A stretch of DNA of 64,000 nucleotides from the NCBI RefSeq assembly GCF_004364245.1, contig NZ_SOAV01000002.1, forward strand, positions 186,001 to 250,000, in the 5' to 3' direction. The position numbers were made by a program, and so were the translations under genes. Within the stretch, counting starts at the first letter, position 1. Each line of letters begins with the position of its first letter. Shown here piece after piece: positions 40,173 through 49,642 of this stretch. This stretch comes from Streptomyces sp. BK208. GTDB taxonomy: Bacteria; Actinomycetota; Actinomycetes; Streptomycetales; Streptomycetaceae. The notes beneath the pieces were generated by a model, which was given only the letters and a program-made list of their open reading frames with translations, was not told where the DNA came from and did not search any database.

Positions 40173-40219
40173 GAGGGCGGGGTGTGTCCGGGCAGCGGTG
40201 CCGGACACACCCCGCCCTC
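40173..40219 (+). terminator. Strong terminator after pectate lyase
   Basis: Perfect 19-base arms (40173-40191 and 40201-40219, beginning GAGGGCGGGG) around a 9-base loop, starting nine bases after the stop codon and followed by TTG. Confidence 0.88.
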
Positions 40220-40314
40220 TTGCGCGGGCGCGGGACAATGGACGGTGGCCCACTCCACCGGAGCGCCCCCGCACCCGGGGCGGGCCGCGTCGTGACGTAC
40301 GAGGAGGAGAAGAC

Positions 40315-40662
40315 ATGGCGGAGCCCACGCCGCGTCGGAACGAACCGCGGCTACGCCCCGCGCCCCTGCTCTTCGAGCCGGCGGAGGCGGCCGCCGATCC
40401 CGAGCACTTCTTCGACCTCGAGTCGATCGACGACCCCCGGGCCCTGCTGGAGCGCGCCACCGAGCTGACCCACGCCTTCCGGGCGGCGGCGGACCGGGCG
40501 ACGGAGTTCCAGGCGGTCGCGGCGGCGCAGCTGGCCGACCCGAGGCGGTTCGACCGGCTGACGACGGCCGACATCGCCGAACGGGCCGAGTGGACCGAGG
40601 ACTACGCCAAGAAGATGGTCGAGTTCGGGCGCGACCTGATGCGCGGCGAACCGGCCGGGTGA
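40315..40662 (+). CDS. Small conserved hypothetical protein
   Basis: A 115-residue acidic protein, mostly helical, with no signal peptide or membrane segment. The stretch HFFDLESIDDPRALLERATEL and the C-terminal TEDYAKKMVEFGRDLMRGE look like conserved helices, but I do not recognise a family. A strong GAGGAGGAG site precedes ATG 40315. It stands alone between the pectate lyase terminator and the primase-like gene. Confidence 0.65.
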   Translation: MAEPTPRRNEPRLRPAPLLFEPAEAAADPEHFFDLESIDDPRALLERATELTHAFRAAADRATEFQAVAAAQLADPRRFDRLTTADIAERAEWTEDYAKKMVEFGRDLMRGEPAG

Positions 40663-40807
40663 GCCGGCCGCTCCCCGAACAGGTGGCCGGACAGTCGTGG
40701 TCGCATATGCCAGGAGGGTGGGCAAGATACCCCCTCACCGGTCCCGTCGTCGCGATTTCCGGCAACTCCACGGAGTGGTCCCCTCACGTTCGGTAGATCT
40801 GTGCGGC

Positions 40808-41404
40808 ATGAGCAGCACACGCAACGCCGCGCCCCACGTCTCCGACGTCACCTCGGACGGTGCCGCCTGGCTGGCGTCCGCCGGCGCGTACCCGCGCAGC
40901 ACGCTCGCGCTCTGGGAGGAGCGGCCCGAGGCCCCGATCGTCCTGCCCTGCGGCTCCGCCTTCGACGTGGTGAGCGCCCCCGCGATCTTCGGCCGCCGGA
41001 TGCTGGACCGGCTGTGGGACGACGGCCCGGGGTCGGGACCGGTGGCGGAGTTCCGCGGCCGGATGCTGCTGTTCGCCGCGCCGGGCACCGCCCAGCGCCT
41101 GCCCTCGCTCCTCGACTGGGAGGAGTGGGGTGCCCGCGGCCGCCGGGGAGGCCGTACGGGCGCGGTGCCGCCGCTGCTGTGCCACGGTGCCGGGGACGCG
41201 GTGACCGTCCCGGCCCCCGCGGGTGCGCCCTCGCGCACCGGGTCCCGCTGGCTGGTGGCCCCGGACACCCGCCAGCCGTGGCTGCCCGGCCCGGAGATCC
41301 TGCTCTGGGCGGCCGTGCGGGCGGCCCGCGCGGCCGTGCGGATTTCGATTTTTCCTCCCCCCGACCAGGGTGCTAAGGTCTACGACGTCAGCAGGCGCCG
41401 CTAG
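40808..41404 (+). CDS. Primase/polymerase-like (bifunctional prim-pol annotated) small protein ending inside tRNA-Lys
   Basis: A 198-residue protein: GAAWLASAGAYPRSTLALWEE, IVLPCGSAFDVVSAPAIFGRRMLDRL and the end QGAKVYDVSRRR. I recall close Streptomyces relatives annotated as bifunctional DNA primase/polymerase, but the catalytic acidic residues of archaeo-eukaryotic primases are not evident, so that label may be loose. The last three codons and the TAG lie within the first ten bases of the tRNA-Lys gene (overlap 41395-41404). ATG 40808 is the chosen start. Confidence 0.75.
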   Translation: MSSTRNAAPHVSDVTSDGAAWLASAGAYPRSTLALWEERPEAPIVLPCGSAFDVVSAPAIFGRRMLDRLWDDGPGSGPVAEFRGRMLLFAAPGTAQRLPSLLDWEEWGARGRRGGRTGAVPPLLCHGAGDAVTVPAPAGAPSRTGSRWLVAPDTRQPWLPGPEILLWAAVRAARAAVRISIFPPPDQGAKVYDVSRRR

Positions 41405-41468
41405 CTCAGTTGGTTAGAGCAGCTGACTCTTAATCAGCGGGTCCGGGGTTCGAGTCCCTGGCGGCGCA
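41395..41468 (+). tRNA. tRNA-Lys (anticodon CTT), copy 3
   Basis: Identical to the copies at 25446 and 28986 but on the plus strand. Its first ten bases also encode the end of the preceding protein gene, with the TAG of the D-arm start serving as stop codon. A T-tract terminator follows. Confidence 0.97.
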
Positions 41469-41474
41469 CGTTGG

Positions 41475-41530
41475 CGATGGCGAGGCATGTTCGCGGAAAG
41501 CGCGAACCGGTCTCGCCATCGTTGTTTTTG
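41475..41530 (+). terminator. Intrinsic terminator of tRNA-Lys copy 3
   Basis: CGATGGCGAG (41475-41484) pairs with CTCGCCATCG (41512-41521), with an inner GTTCGCG-GAAA-GCGCGAAC stem-loop, and is followed by TTGTTTTTG. It is one of few terminators in the window with a real T-tract. Confidence 0.85.
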
Positions 41531-41634
41531 CGCGGCTTCGCCGCGCGTTGTGGGGGCTTCGCCACCCACACCCCCCTCGCGCGGTGACCCGGGGTGGTGG
41601 GCTCGCGCAGGGGGCTGCGTGGTCCGGGGCCTGG

Positions 41635-41722
41635 TTCGCGTGGGTGTCGCCCGGCCGTGGGCGGGGGCCTGATTCGCGTGGGTGTCGCCCGGCCGTGGGC
41701 GGGGGCCTGATTCGCGTGGGTG
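41635..41722. repeat. 38-bp tandem repeat in gene-free spacer
   Basis: Within the 378-base gene-free spacer 41469-41846, a unit beginning TTCGCGTGGGTGTCGCCC repeats with exact 38-base period at 41635, 41673 and, partially, 41711. Frames through it give only low-complexity peptides. The rest of the spacer holds no recognisable gene. Confidence 0.8.
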
Positions 41723-41846
41723 GTGCCGCGGGCTGTGGGGCTGAGCTGGCCCGGATGTCGCCCCTGTGGCCGGGTGCATCGGCTCGGGCGGGGGTCCGTG
41801 GGGTCCGGGGGGGCCGGGGACGGGCGGTCAGCCCGGGGTGTGCGGG

Positions 41847-43109
41847 TCAGCCGGGTGTGATCTGTACGGTCCAGGCGCCCGACTCCGTGCGGCCCTGGAC
41901 CTCCACCCGTACGCCGTCGCCGGGCACCGTGAAGCTCTCGCCGAGGCCCACCGGCGCGTCGGCGAGCGGCGGGTAGACCGAGTCGGCCCAGCAGGCCTCG
42001 GTGCCCGGGTGGGCGTCGACCACCTCGATCGGTCCGCCGCCCGACTCCGCCCCGCTGTGCACCCGGTACACCAGCACCCCCGCCCGGCAGGCGGAGGCGT
42101 CGTTGCCGACCGGCGTGCGCACCTCGAAGGCGAGGACGCTGCCCGAGCCGGTGCGCACCACCGCCAGTTTGGTGCCCCGCCCGAGGCCGAAGGCCGGCGC
42201 CCCGGCGGCGTCGGCCAGCTCCACCCCCGGCCCCGCCGCCAGCGGCTCCAGCGTCAGCCGGGTCGGCCCGCTGCCCCGTACGCACGCCACCTGCCGGGGC
42301 TGCAGCCAGCCCAGCTTCCACTTGTGCCAGCCGAACATGTCCGGAGCCAGACCGAACTGGCTGCCCATCAGATCCCAGTCGCCGACGTGCGTGTCCCAGT
42401 CGCCCTCGCCGTCGGCCGGCCGGTGGTACAGGTCGGGCAGGTCGAAGACGTGGCCCGTCTCGTGCGCCAGGACCAGCCGGTCCGGCGGGTGGTTCTCGAA
42501 GACCGTGACGACCCGCCGGATGTCCGTGCCGTCCGCTCGCAGCGGGGTGTCCAGGTTGACGACCTTCGTGGCGTCGGAGTCCACCCCGGGCGCGTCCGGG
42601 TCGGCGACGAAGTAGACGACGTCGTACCGCGAGAAGTCGACGTGCCGGTCGGCCGCGGCCAGCGCGTCGCGCAGGTAGGCGGCCCGGTGCTCGGGGCCCC
42701 AGTCGCGCCGTATGGCGTACGACGTCGACGGGCTCGGCATCCGGATCCAGTCCCGCTGCGGGTGCGGGCGGAGGGCGAAGGCACCGTAGGAGGCGCGCCG
42801 GAAGAAGTCACCGGTGGCCGGGAAATGGTCGGCGACGAGGTCGGCCGGCGCGGTCAGCGGCTGCGAGTCGGGGAAGGACAGGAACACGATCACCGCGTCC
42901 AGCGTGCGGGCCGGTCGAGGATAGGCCGCGTTCCAGGTGTCCAGGCCCTCCGAGTGGTGCACGTCGGTGCGCCGGAGCGCGCACGGCGCCGGTGAGAAGG
43001 GCTCGGCGACCGAGGGGGCGGTGATCAGGGAGGTCGCGGCGAGCGCCGACATCGTGGTGCACACCGCGGCGGTGCTGCGCAGCCTGGTCCGGGAGAACTG
43101 GCGCGGCAC
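41847..43109 (-). CDS. Secreted M6-like (immune-inhibitor-type) zinc metalloprotease
   Basis: A 420-residue exported protein with the zinc signature HETGHVFDLPDLY, in which two His and a catalytic Glu are followed by a third ligand region (WDLMGSQFG), as in M6/gametolysin-like peptidases. It has a signal peptide (RSTAAVCTTMSALAATSLI) and three further Cys-containing loops. The C-terminal 150 residues are beta-rich. I choose GTG 43107-43109, preceded by GGAGG five bases upstream; an ATG at 43157 lengthens the protein without a ribosome site. It is probably a secreted exoenzyme. Confidence 0.85.
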   Translation of the reverse strand: MPRQFSRTRLRSTAAVCTTMSALAATSLITAPSVAEPFSPAPCALRRTDVHHSEGLDTWNAAYPRPARTLDAVIVFLSFPDSQPLTAPADLVADHFPATGDFFRRASYGAFALRPHPQRDWIRMPSPSTSYAIRRDWGPEHRAAYLRDALAAADRHVDFSRYDVVYFVADPDAPGVDSDATKVVNLDTPLRADGTDIRRVVTVFENHPPDRLVLAHETGHVFDLPDLYHRPADGEGDWDTHVGDWDLMGSQFGLAPDMFGWHKWKLGWLQPRQVACVRGSGPTRLTLEPLAAGPGVELADAAGAPAFGLGRGTKLAVVRTGSGSVLAFEVRTPVGNDASACRAGVLVYRVHSGAESGGGPIEVVDAHPGTEACWADSVYPPLADAPVGLGESFTVPGDGVRVEVQGRTESGAWTVQITPG

Positions 43110-43441
43110 ATGTACCTCCGGACGCGGTTGACGGGACACCGCACCCAGCTTGTGCATGATTGTCGTATTACGACCTGTTCGCCTACATCGGATGGGTGAG
43201 CCGGCCGGGATTTCGACGGAGTTCGCCCGCCCGACATTCCGAAGACACTCACGGAACGTCACAACTGGTCGGAGGGGTGACGGACCCGTCCAGGTGTGAG
43301 CAGAAACGATCTGTCGGAGGAGCCGCCCGGTCCGGAAAGCGGAACGGCGGCTGGAAGGGCCCGGTGTCAGCCTCTATGATCGGCACACTTTCCTGCACGA
43401 ACAGAGCACGAACAGAGATCGAGGCACTGCGGGAGCGAGCG
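43110..43441. other. Divergent promoter region before GGDEF-EAL gene
   Basis: Apart from an upstream-extending open frame there is no separate gene. A TATGAT hexamer at 43375-43380 is a good -10 candidate for the GGDEF-EAL gene. GCACGAACAGA is repeated twice, head to tail, at 43395-43405 and 43406-43416, in what would be the 5' untranslated region. Confidence 0.55.
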
Positions 43442-45336
43442 GTGAACGGAACCTCCGAAGGGCCGGCGCCCGCGGTAGACCTCAGCCCAACGGTCATCAC
43501 AGAGAGTGACGGCGCTCTGGCTCCTCGTGCCGGACGTGCGGAGCCCCCGGCCTACCGGTCGGTGTTCACCACGGCCCCGCTCGCCATGGCCCTGGTCGAC
43601 CCCGAAGGCCTCGTCGTCAGCGCCAACGACACGCTGGGCACCCTGCTCGGCACCGACCCGGCGGCGCTGACCGGCTCGGTCGCCGCCGACCTCGTCGACC
43701 TTGCCTCCGACGCCGGCACCTGGCACGCGTACCGCGAGGTGCTGCGCGGCCACCGGCCCCGGCTGCGCTGCACCAGACGGCTCAAGCGGGCCGACGGGCA
43801 CTCCCTGTGGGCGCAGGTGACGGTCGAGCCGCTGGCCGGTCCGGGGGACTCCGGGGACGGGGACGCCCCGGGGCTGCTGCTCTCCGTCGTCGACGTCAGT
43901 GCCCGGCGGGAGCTGCAGGCCAGGCTGCGCCACCTCCAGATGCACGACCCGGTGACCCGGCTGCCCAACCGCGCGCTGTTCTTCGAACGCCTCACCGCCG
44001 CGCTGGAGGCGGAGTCCTACGAGCACGGCGGCACCGGCCGGATCGGCGTGTGCTACCTGGACCTGGACGGGTTCAAGGCCGTCAACGACACCCACGGTCA
44101 CCGGGTCGGCGACCGCCTACTCGCCGCCGTGGCCGAACGGCTGACGCGGTGCGCGGAGGAGGCCGCCGGCGCCCGCTCCGGCGCGCCCCTGGTGGCCCGG
44201 CTCGGCGGCGACGAGTTCGCCCTCCTGGTGGAGGACTCCACCGGCACCGAGCAGCTGGCCGACCTGGCCGGGGCGGTCCTGGCGGCCCTCCAGCCGCCGT
44301 TCGAACTCGCCGACCGGTGCCTGTCGGTCACCGCCTCGGTCGGCGTCGTCGAGCGGCACACCGCGGGCACCACGCCCACCGCCCTGATGCAGGCCGCCGA
44401 CACGACCCTGTACTGGGCCAAGGCGGACGGCCGGGCCCGCTGGACCCTCTTCGACCCCGAGCGCAACGCCAGCCGCATGACCCGCCAGGCACTGGCGGCC
44501 ACCCTGCGTCCGGCCATCGATCGCGGCGAGTTCGCCCTCGAGTACCAGCCGCTGGTCGGCATGGAGGACGGCCGGGTGCGGGGCGTCGAGGCGCTCATCC
44601 GCTGGAACCACCCGCAGTTCGGCGTGCTGGCGCCGAATCGGTTCATCGCACTGGCGGAGGAGGATGGCTCGATCGTTCCCCTCGGCCGCTGGATCCTGCG
44701 CACCGCCTGCCGGCAGGCCCGCCGCTGGCAGCTGGCCCATCCCGGGGAGCCGCCGATCTTCGTCAGCGTCAACGTGGCGGTCCGCCAGGTCTGGGACTCC
44801 GACCTGGTGGCGGACGTCGCCCACACCCTGGAGGAGACGGGCCTGGCGCCCCACCTGCTCCAGCTGGAGCTGACGGAGTCGGCGGTGATGGGCTCGGCCG
44901 GGCGCCCGCTCGAGGTCCTCAAGGCGCTCAGCGACATGGGCGTCCACATCGCCATCGACGACTTCGGCACCGGCTACTCGAACCTGGCCTACCTCAGCCG
45001 GCTGCCGGTCTCGGTGCTGAAACTGGACGGCGCGTTCGTACGGGGCTTCCAGTACGACGGTGCGGCGGGCGGCGCGGCCTCGGACGGGGCCGTCTCCGCG
45101 GGCACCGGGGCCGGTGCCGCCAGCCCGGCCGACGAGGTCATCGTCGAGGCGATGGTCCAGCTCGCCCACCGTCTCGGCCTGACCGTCACCGCCGAGTGCG
45201 TGGAGACCTCGGACCAGGCGACCCGCCTGCGCCGCATCGGCTGCGACACCGGCCAGGGCTGGCTCTACTCCCGGCCGGTGGCGCCGGACCGCATCTCCGC
45301 GCTGCTGGACTCCGCCGGGACCGGCCCGGCCGCGGG

Positions 45337-45361
<25 letters not shown>
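43442..45361 (+). CDS. PAS-GGDEF-EAL cyclic-di-GMP turnover protein
   Basis: A 639-residue cytoplasmic protein. A PAS sensor (about 35-150, [20 protein letters not shown]) is followed by a diguanylate cyclase domain with intact [11 protein letters not shown] and an EAL phosphodiesterase domain with [11 protein letters not shown] and [13 protein letters not shown], the catalytic Asp loop. Both active sites look intact, so it could make or break c-di-GMP, the BldD co-repressor in Streptomyces. No membrane segment is present. GTG 43442 with GGGAG upstream is chosen; an in-frame ATG at 43376 lies on the -10 candidate. The 3' end overlaps the opposing oxidoreductase by 25 bases. Confidence 0.9.
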
Positions 45362-46437
<1,076 letters not shown>

Positions 46438-46509
46438 GGTGGGGTGCCTCCTGTGATCGGCGTGGTCGTACGCGTGTCGCTGCGCGACGTAACAGGAGGG
46501 GGTCTCCGG

Positions 46510-46704
46510 TTATTCCCCGGCGGGGTGACGCAGGGCGGTGAGGAAGGCGGCGAAGGCGGGGGTGGGGAAGGTGAGCACGGCTCGGGTGGGGGTCTTGGAG
46601 TCGCGGACGGATATCCGGGGGTGGTCCAGGGCGACCTCCACGCAGGCGTTGCCCTCACCGCCGCCGGAGTAGGACGACTTCTGCCACTTGATGGGGGAGG
46701 ACAT
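46510..46704 (-). CDS. DUF397 protein, copy 1 (WhiJ-locus type)
   Basis: A 64-residue DUF397 protein: WQKSSYSGGGEGNACVEVA and ISVRDSKTP are the family core. Small DUF397 proteins partner with XRE/DUF5753 regulators in Streptomyces, often acting as antagonists of the DNA-binding protein. ATG 46702-46704 follows GAGGG. The gene is nearly identical to the copy at 46802, with a constant offset of 292 bases, showing recent tandem duplication. Confidence 0.88.
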   Translation of the reverse strand: MSSPIKWQKSSYSGGGEGNACVEVALDHPRISVRDSKTPTRAVLTFPTPAFAAFLTALRHPAGE

Positions 46705-46712
46705 GGTTTCCC

Positions 46713-46757
46713 TCACAGCTCCTTGGCCAGGCCGTGGATGAGGTCGCGTGACCCCTG
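46713..46757 (-). pseudogene. C-terminal remnant of a duplicated XRE regulator gene
   Basis: Read on the minus strand, the 13-14 codons before this TGA encode GSRDLIHGLAKEL. This matches RSRDFIRRLAKEL, the end of the intact XRE protein at 47005-47856, in the same position relative to the following DUF397 gene. The rest of that regulator copy is gone. Confidence 0.65.
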
Positions 46758-46801
46758 GTCGCGGCGCGCACCGGGCGCAGGTCCGGGGCCGCCGGTGCGC
46801 C

Positions 46802-46996
46802 TCAGCTCCGGGGCGGGTTCCGCAGGGCGGTGAGGAAGGCGGCGAAGGCGGAGGCGGGGAAGGTGAGCACGGCTCGGGCGGGGGTCTTGGAGTCGCGGAC
46901 GGATGTCCGGGGGTGGTCCAGGGCGACCTCCACGCAGGCGTTGCCGTCGCCGCTGCCGGAGTAGGAGGACTTCCGCCAGTTGTCGGGGATGGTCAC
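46802..46996 (-). CDS. DUF397 protein, copy 2
   Basis: A 64-residue DUF397 protein (NWRKSSYSGSGDGNACVEVA, TSVRDSKTPARA). I place the start at GTG 46994-46996, with GAGG six bases upstream, by analogy with copy 1; a GTG at 47008 overlaps the XRE stop. It lies immediately downstream of the intact XRE gene and is its cognate partner. The two DUF397 proteins differ at about ten positions, so both may still be functional. Confidence 0.87.
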   Translation of the reverse strand: MTIPDNWRKSSYSGSGDGNACVEVALDHPRTSVRDSKTPARAVLTFPASAFAAFLTALRNPPRS

Positions 46997-47004
46997 CGAG
47001 AGCC

Positions 47005-47856
47005 TCACAGTTCCTTCGCCAGTCTGCGGATGAAGTCACGGGAACGCTCGGGGGTGAGCGATACCGCCTCCACTCTACGGAAGAGTGTTCGAAAGACATC
47101 CAGCTGCGGTTCCGAGTCGATGAGCAGCGTGCCGTGGGGGCCGTCGCGCACCACGGTGTCCAGCCGCGGGACGTCACCGCCCGCGTAGACCATGTCGGCT
47201 GTGACGTCGGCGAACTCCTCCAGATCGAAAGGGATGACGCGCAACGTCACGTGCTCTGCCTCGGAGAACTCCAGGATGTGCGCGAGCTGAGAACGAGAGG
47301 TGGCGCGACCTCCGACTCGGATGCGCAATGCCGCTTCGTGGACGAGGGCTTCGTACGGGATCGGCCGCTGGCCTTCGAGGATCTCGCGTCGCTGCATCCG
47401 GTGGCGGACGCGCAAGTCCAGCTCGTCCTGCGGAAGCTCGGGCACTCGCCGCGAGAAGAGTGCTCGGGCGTAGTCCTCGATCTGAAGGAGCCCTGGTACG
47501 TGCAGGAAGTCCACGTCCCAGCGGAAGGTGGCATGGTGCTCCAGCTCCGCCAGGTCCAGGAACGGCGTGGGCAAACGGTTTCGGTACTCCTCCCACCAGC
47601 CGCGCGTCCTGTCGGTCGCCATCGCCACCAAGGCGTTGACCAAGTCCTCGTCGGTGCAGGCGTAGTGCGCGGCCAGGCGGCGTAGGCGCTGTTCACTCAC
47701 GCCTGTTGTGCCGGACTCGATCTGGCTGATCTGCACTGAGTTGACGCTGAGGAGGGCTGCCGCCTCGCGGGCGCTGAGGGACGAGGCTTCGCGCAGCCTG
47801 CGCAGCTCTACCGCCAAGCGCAACTGTCGTGCCGTCGCTACGCGCTTGGTTCCCAT
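47005..47856 (-). CDS. XRE/DUF5753 regulator (WhiJ-like)
   Basis: A 283-residue protein: N-terminal helix-turn-helix (LSAREAAALLSVNSVQISQIESG) and a DUF5753 effector domain (LHVPGLLQIEDYARALF, ATSRSQLAHILEF). WhiJ-type proteins of this architecture repress development or secondary-metabolism genes and are countered by DUF397 partners. It is divergent from an anti-sigma-like ATPase gene, the usual three-part arrangement of these loci. Confidence 0.9.
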   Translation of the reverse strand: MGTKRVATARQLRLAVELRRLREASSLSAREAAALLSVNSVQISQIESGTTGVSEQRLRRLAAHYACTDEDLVNALVAMATDRTRGWWEEYRNRLPTPFLDLAELEHHATFRWDVDFLHVPGLLQIEDYARALFSRRVPELPQDELDLRVRHRMQRREILEGQRPIPYEALVHEAALRIRVGGRATSRSQLAHILEFSEAEHVTLRVIPFDLEEFADVTADMVYAGGDVPRLDTVVRDGPHGTLLIDSEPQLDVFRTLFRRVEAVSLTPERSRDFIRRLAKEL

Positions 47857-48077
47857 GCTCGTGCCCCCTGCTCAACGCGCCCGGTTCTGCTCCTCGTTCG
47901 GGTGTCAGATTACGCGACGGGCTTGCGTGCCATTAATTCTAAGGTCTACCGTCGGTGGCGCGAAGAACACGCACTGCAACTGCCTGTGGCGGAAGCGCAC
48001 CGTTTTGCCCTGTCATGGCAAGGCGGCAAAGACACCGGCACGGCACCCACTCGCCCTCACCCTCGAAGGGAACCGCC

Positions 48078-48488
48078 ATGCCCGAAAACGATCCGTGGGA
48101 GTACTCCCTCTACATCCCGAACGACCCCAGAGCCGTCACCGTCTGCCGTCGGACTCTGCGGCTGATCCTGACGATGCACGGGCTGATCCGGATGGTCGAC
48201 CTCGCCGAACTGCTGGCGACGGAGCTGGTGTCCAATGCCGTGCGGCACACCAAGGGGCCCGCCGCGCTGCGGGTTCGCTGGTCCGGGAACGGAGTGCTCC
48301 GGCTCGGTGCCTGGGATGCGGATCCCTCGCCGCCGGAGCCGCCGCAGCCGTTCGACCGGGCCGTGGAGCGGGAGGACGGGCGGGGGCTTGCGCTGGTCCG
48401 GGCGTGTGCGGACGTGTGGGGGTGGCAGCCGCTGGCCCGCGAGGGGAACAGGGGTAAGTACGTGTGGTGCGAGCTGGGGGCCGCTTGA
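48078..48488 (+). CDS. HATPase/anti-sigma-factor-like ATP-binding protein
   Basis: A 136-residue GHKL ATPase domain: N-box LLATELVSNAVRHTKGP and G-box EDGRGLALVRACADVWGW. It has no kinase or sensor region, as in RsbW/SpoIIAB-like and AbaA/WhiJ-locus proteins in Streptomyces. It completes the XRE/DUF397/HATPase set. It could act on a sigma factor or on the neighbouring regulator; no anti-anti-sigma gene is adjacent. ATG 48078 follows AAGGGAA. Confidence 0.88.
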   Translation: MPENDPWEYSLYIPNDPRAVTVCRRTLRLILTMHGLIRMVDLAELLATELVSNAVRHTKGPAALRVRWSGNGVLRLGAWDADPSPPEPPQPFDRAVEREDGRGLALVRACADVWGWQPLAREGNRGKYVWCELGAA

Positions 48489-48496
48489 CGGGCCGG

Positions 48497-49063
48497 TCAG
48501 CGGATGACGCGGTGGCGGAGGTAGGTCACGTGTGAGCCGAACGTGCGGTGCTCGACGAGTTCGAGGTTCACCCGGCGCTCGTGCCGGGGGAAGTACGGGG
48601 TGCCGCCGCCGACCAGTACCGGGTGGATCATGGTCCGGTACTCGTCGATCAGGTCGGCCGCGGCGGCCTCGGCGGCGAGGGACGCGCCGCCGATGGCGAT
48701 GTCGCCGTCGCCGGGCTCGGCCCGCAGGCGCTCGATCTCCTGGGTCACGGTGCCGGAGGCCAGGCGGGTGTTGGTGCCTTGGACCGTCGTCAGCGTCCTG
48801 GAGAAGACCACCTTCGGCAGCGCCTTCCACAGCGCGGCCCACTCCAGCTCCGCGGCGCCGAGCGACTCGTCCTCCTCGGCGGTCTCCCAGTACAGCATCG
48901 TCTCGTACAGGCGCCGCCCCAGCAGGTGGGCGCCGGCCTCGCGGATCTCGTCCGTCCAGAAGCCGAAGACGTCCGCCTCCGGGTCGCTCCAGTCGATCCC
49001 GCCGCTCGCGTCGGCGATGTAGCCGTCGAGGGACACGTTCATCGAATAGGTCACCCTGCGCAT
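48497..49063 (-). CDS. Dihydrofolate-reductase-like (RibD C-terminal) protein
   Basis: A 188-residue protein of the RibD_C/DHFR fold: SMNVSLDGYIAD at the N-terminus, HLLGRRLYETM and GDIAIGGASLAAEAAAADLIDE for NADPH binding. These YwjB/YyaP-like proteins rarely have true DHFR activity and the substrate is unknown. It is convergent with the HATPase gene, nine bases apart. Confidence 0.85.
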   Translation of the reverse strand: MRRVTYSMNVSLDGYIADASGGIDWSDPEADVFGFWTDEIREAGAHLLGRRLYETMLYWETAEEDESLGAAELEWAALWKALPKVVFSRTLTTVQGTNTRLASGTVTQEIERLRAEPGDGDIAIGGASLAAEAAAADLIDEYRTMIHPVLVGGGTPYFPRHERRVNLELVEHRTFGSHVTYLRHRVIR

Positions 49064-49172
49064 CGGAATGCCTCCTCGGTAGCCGCTCGCGTCCGACGGT
49101 ACGGCCGCCGGGCGGGCGCCGCAGCAGGTGTGACGGATGTCGGGGATGCGGCGCCCGGGCGGAGGAGGCGGA

Positions 49173-49538
49173 CTAGTCGACCGGGGAGACGCGGATGAGG
49201 TTGCCGTCCGGGTCCGCGACCACGAAGGTGCGGCCGAAGACCTCGTCGTGGGGTTCCTCCACCACGGTGACGCCCTTGGCGACCCACTCGGCGTGGACGG
49301 CGTCGACGGCCGCCGCCGAGCCGGGGACCATGAGGCCGACCTCCGAGGTGCGCGGGGTGCCGGGCGCGACCTGGTCGGCGCGGCCGCTCCAGATGGCGAA
49401 CAGCACGCCCGGGGCCACCTCGAAGGGGACGTAGCGCGGTGTCGTGATCACGGGCTTGATGTCGAACAGGTCGGAGTAGAAGGCGGTCGCGCGCTCGACG
49501 TCGTTGACGTAGACGAGGAAGAGGTTGGGTGCGGACAT
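49173..49538 (-). CDS. VOC-family (glyoxalase/bleomycin-resistance-like) protein
   Basis: A 121-residue single VOC module: FLVYVNDVERATAFYSDLF and VVADPDGNLIRVSPVD. It is divergent from the WYL regulator, with a perfect palindrome in the 104-base gap, so it is probably a target of that regulator. Metal ligands are not complete in the single module; function unassigned. Confidence 0.83.
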   Translation of the reverse strand: MSAPNLFLVYVNDVERATAFYSDLFDIKPVITTPRYVPFEVAPGVLFAIWSGRADQVAPGTPRTSEVGLMVPGSAAAVDAVHAEWVAKGVTVVEEPHDEVFGRTFVVADPDGNLIRVSPVD

Positions 49539-49599
49539 GGGTATCGGCTCCTTGCGGACGGGCCGGTCGGTTCCGGCCTTCGGTGTCAGCCTCGTCTGC

Positions 49600-49624
49600 G
49601 AACATGACAGAAAGTGTCATGTTC
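49600..49624. promoter_or_regulatory. Operator palindrome between VOC and WYL genes
   Basis: Perfect 10-base arms GAACATGACA and TGTCATGTTC around GAAAG, in the divergent gap 19 bases before the WYL regulator start. Confidence 0.7.
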
Positions 49625-49642
49625 GGGTGAGGAGACTGCCGG

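Noticed and set aside
41395..41846. Possible integrated element at tRNA-Lys copy 3
   Set aside because: No integrase, excisionase, direct-repeat tRNA fragment or foreign-looking gene follows.
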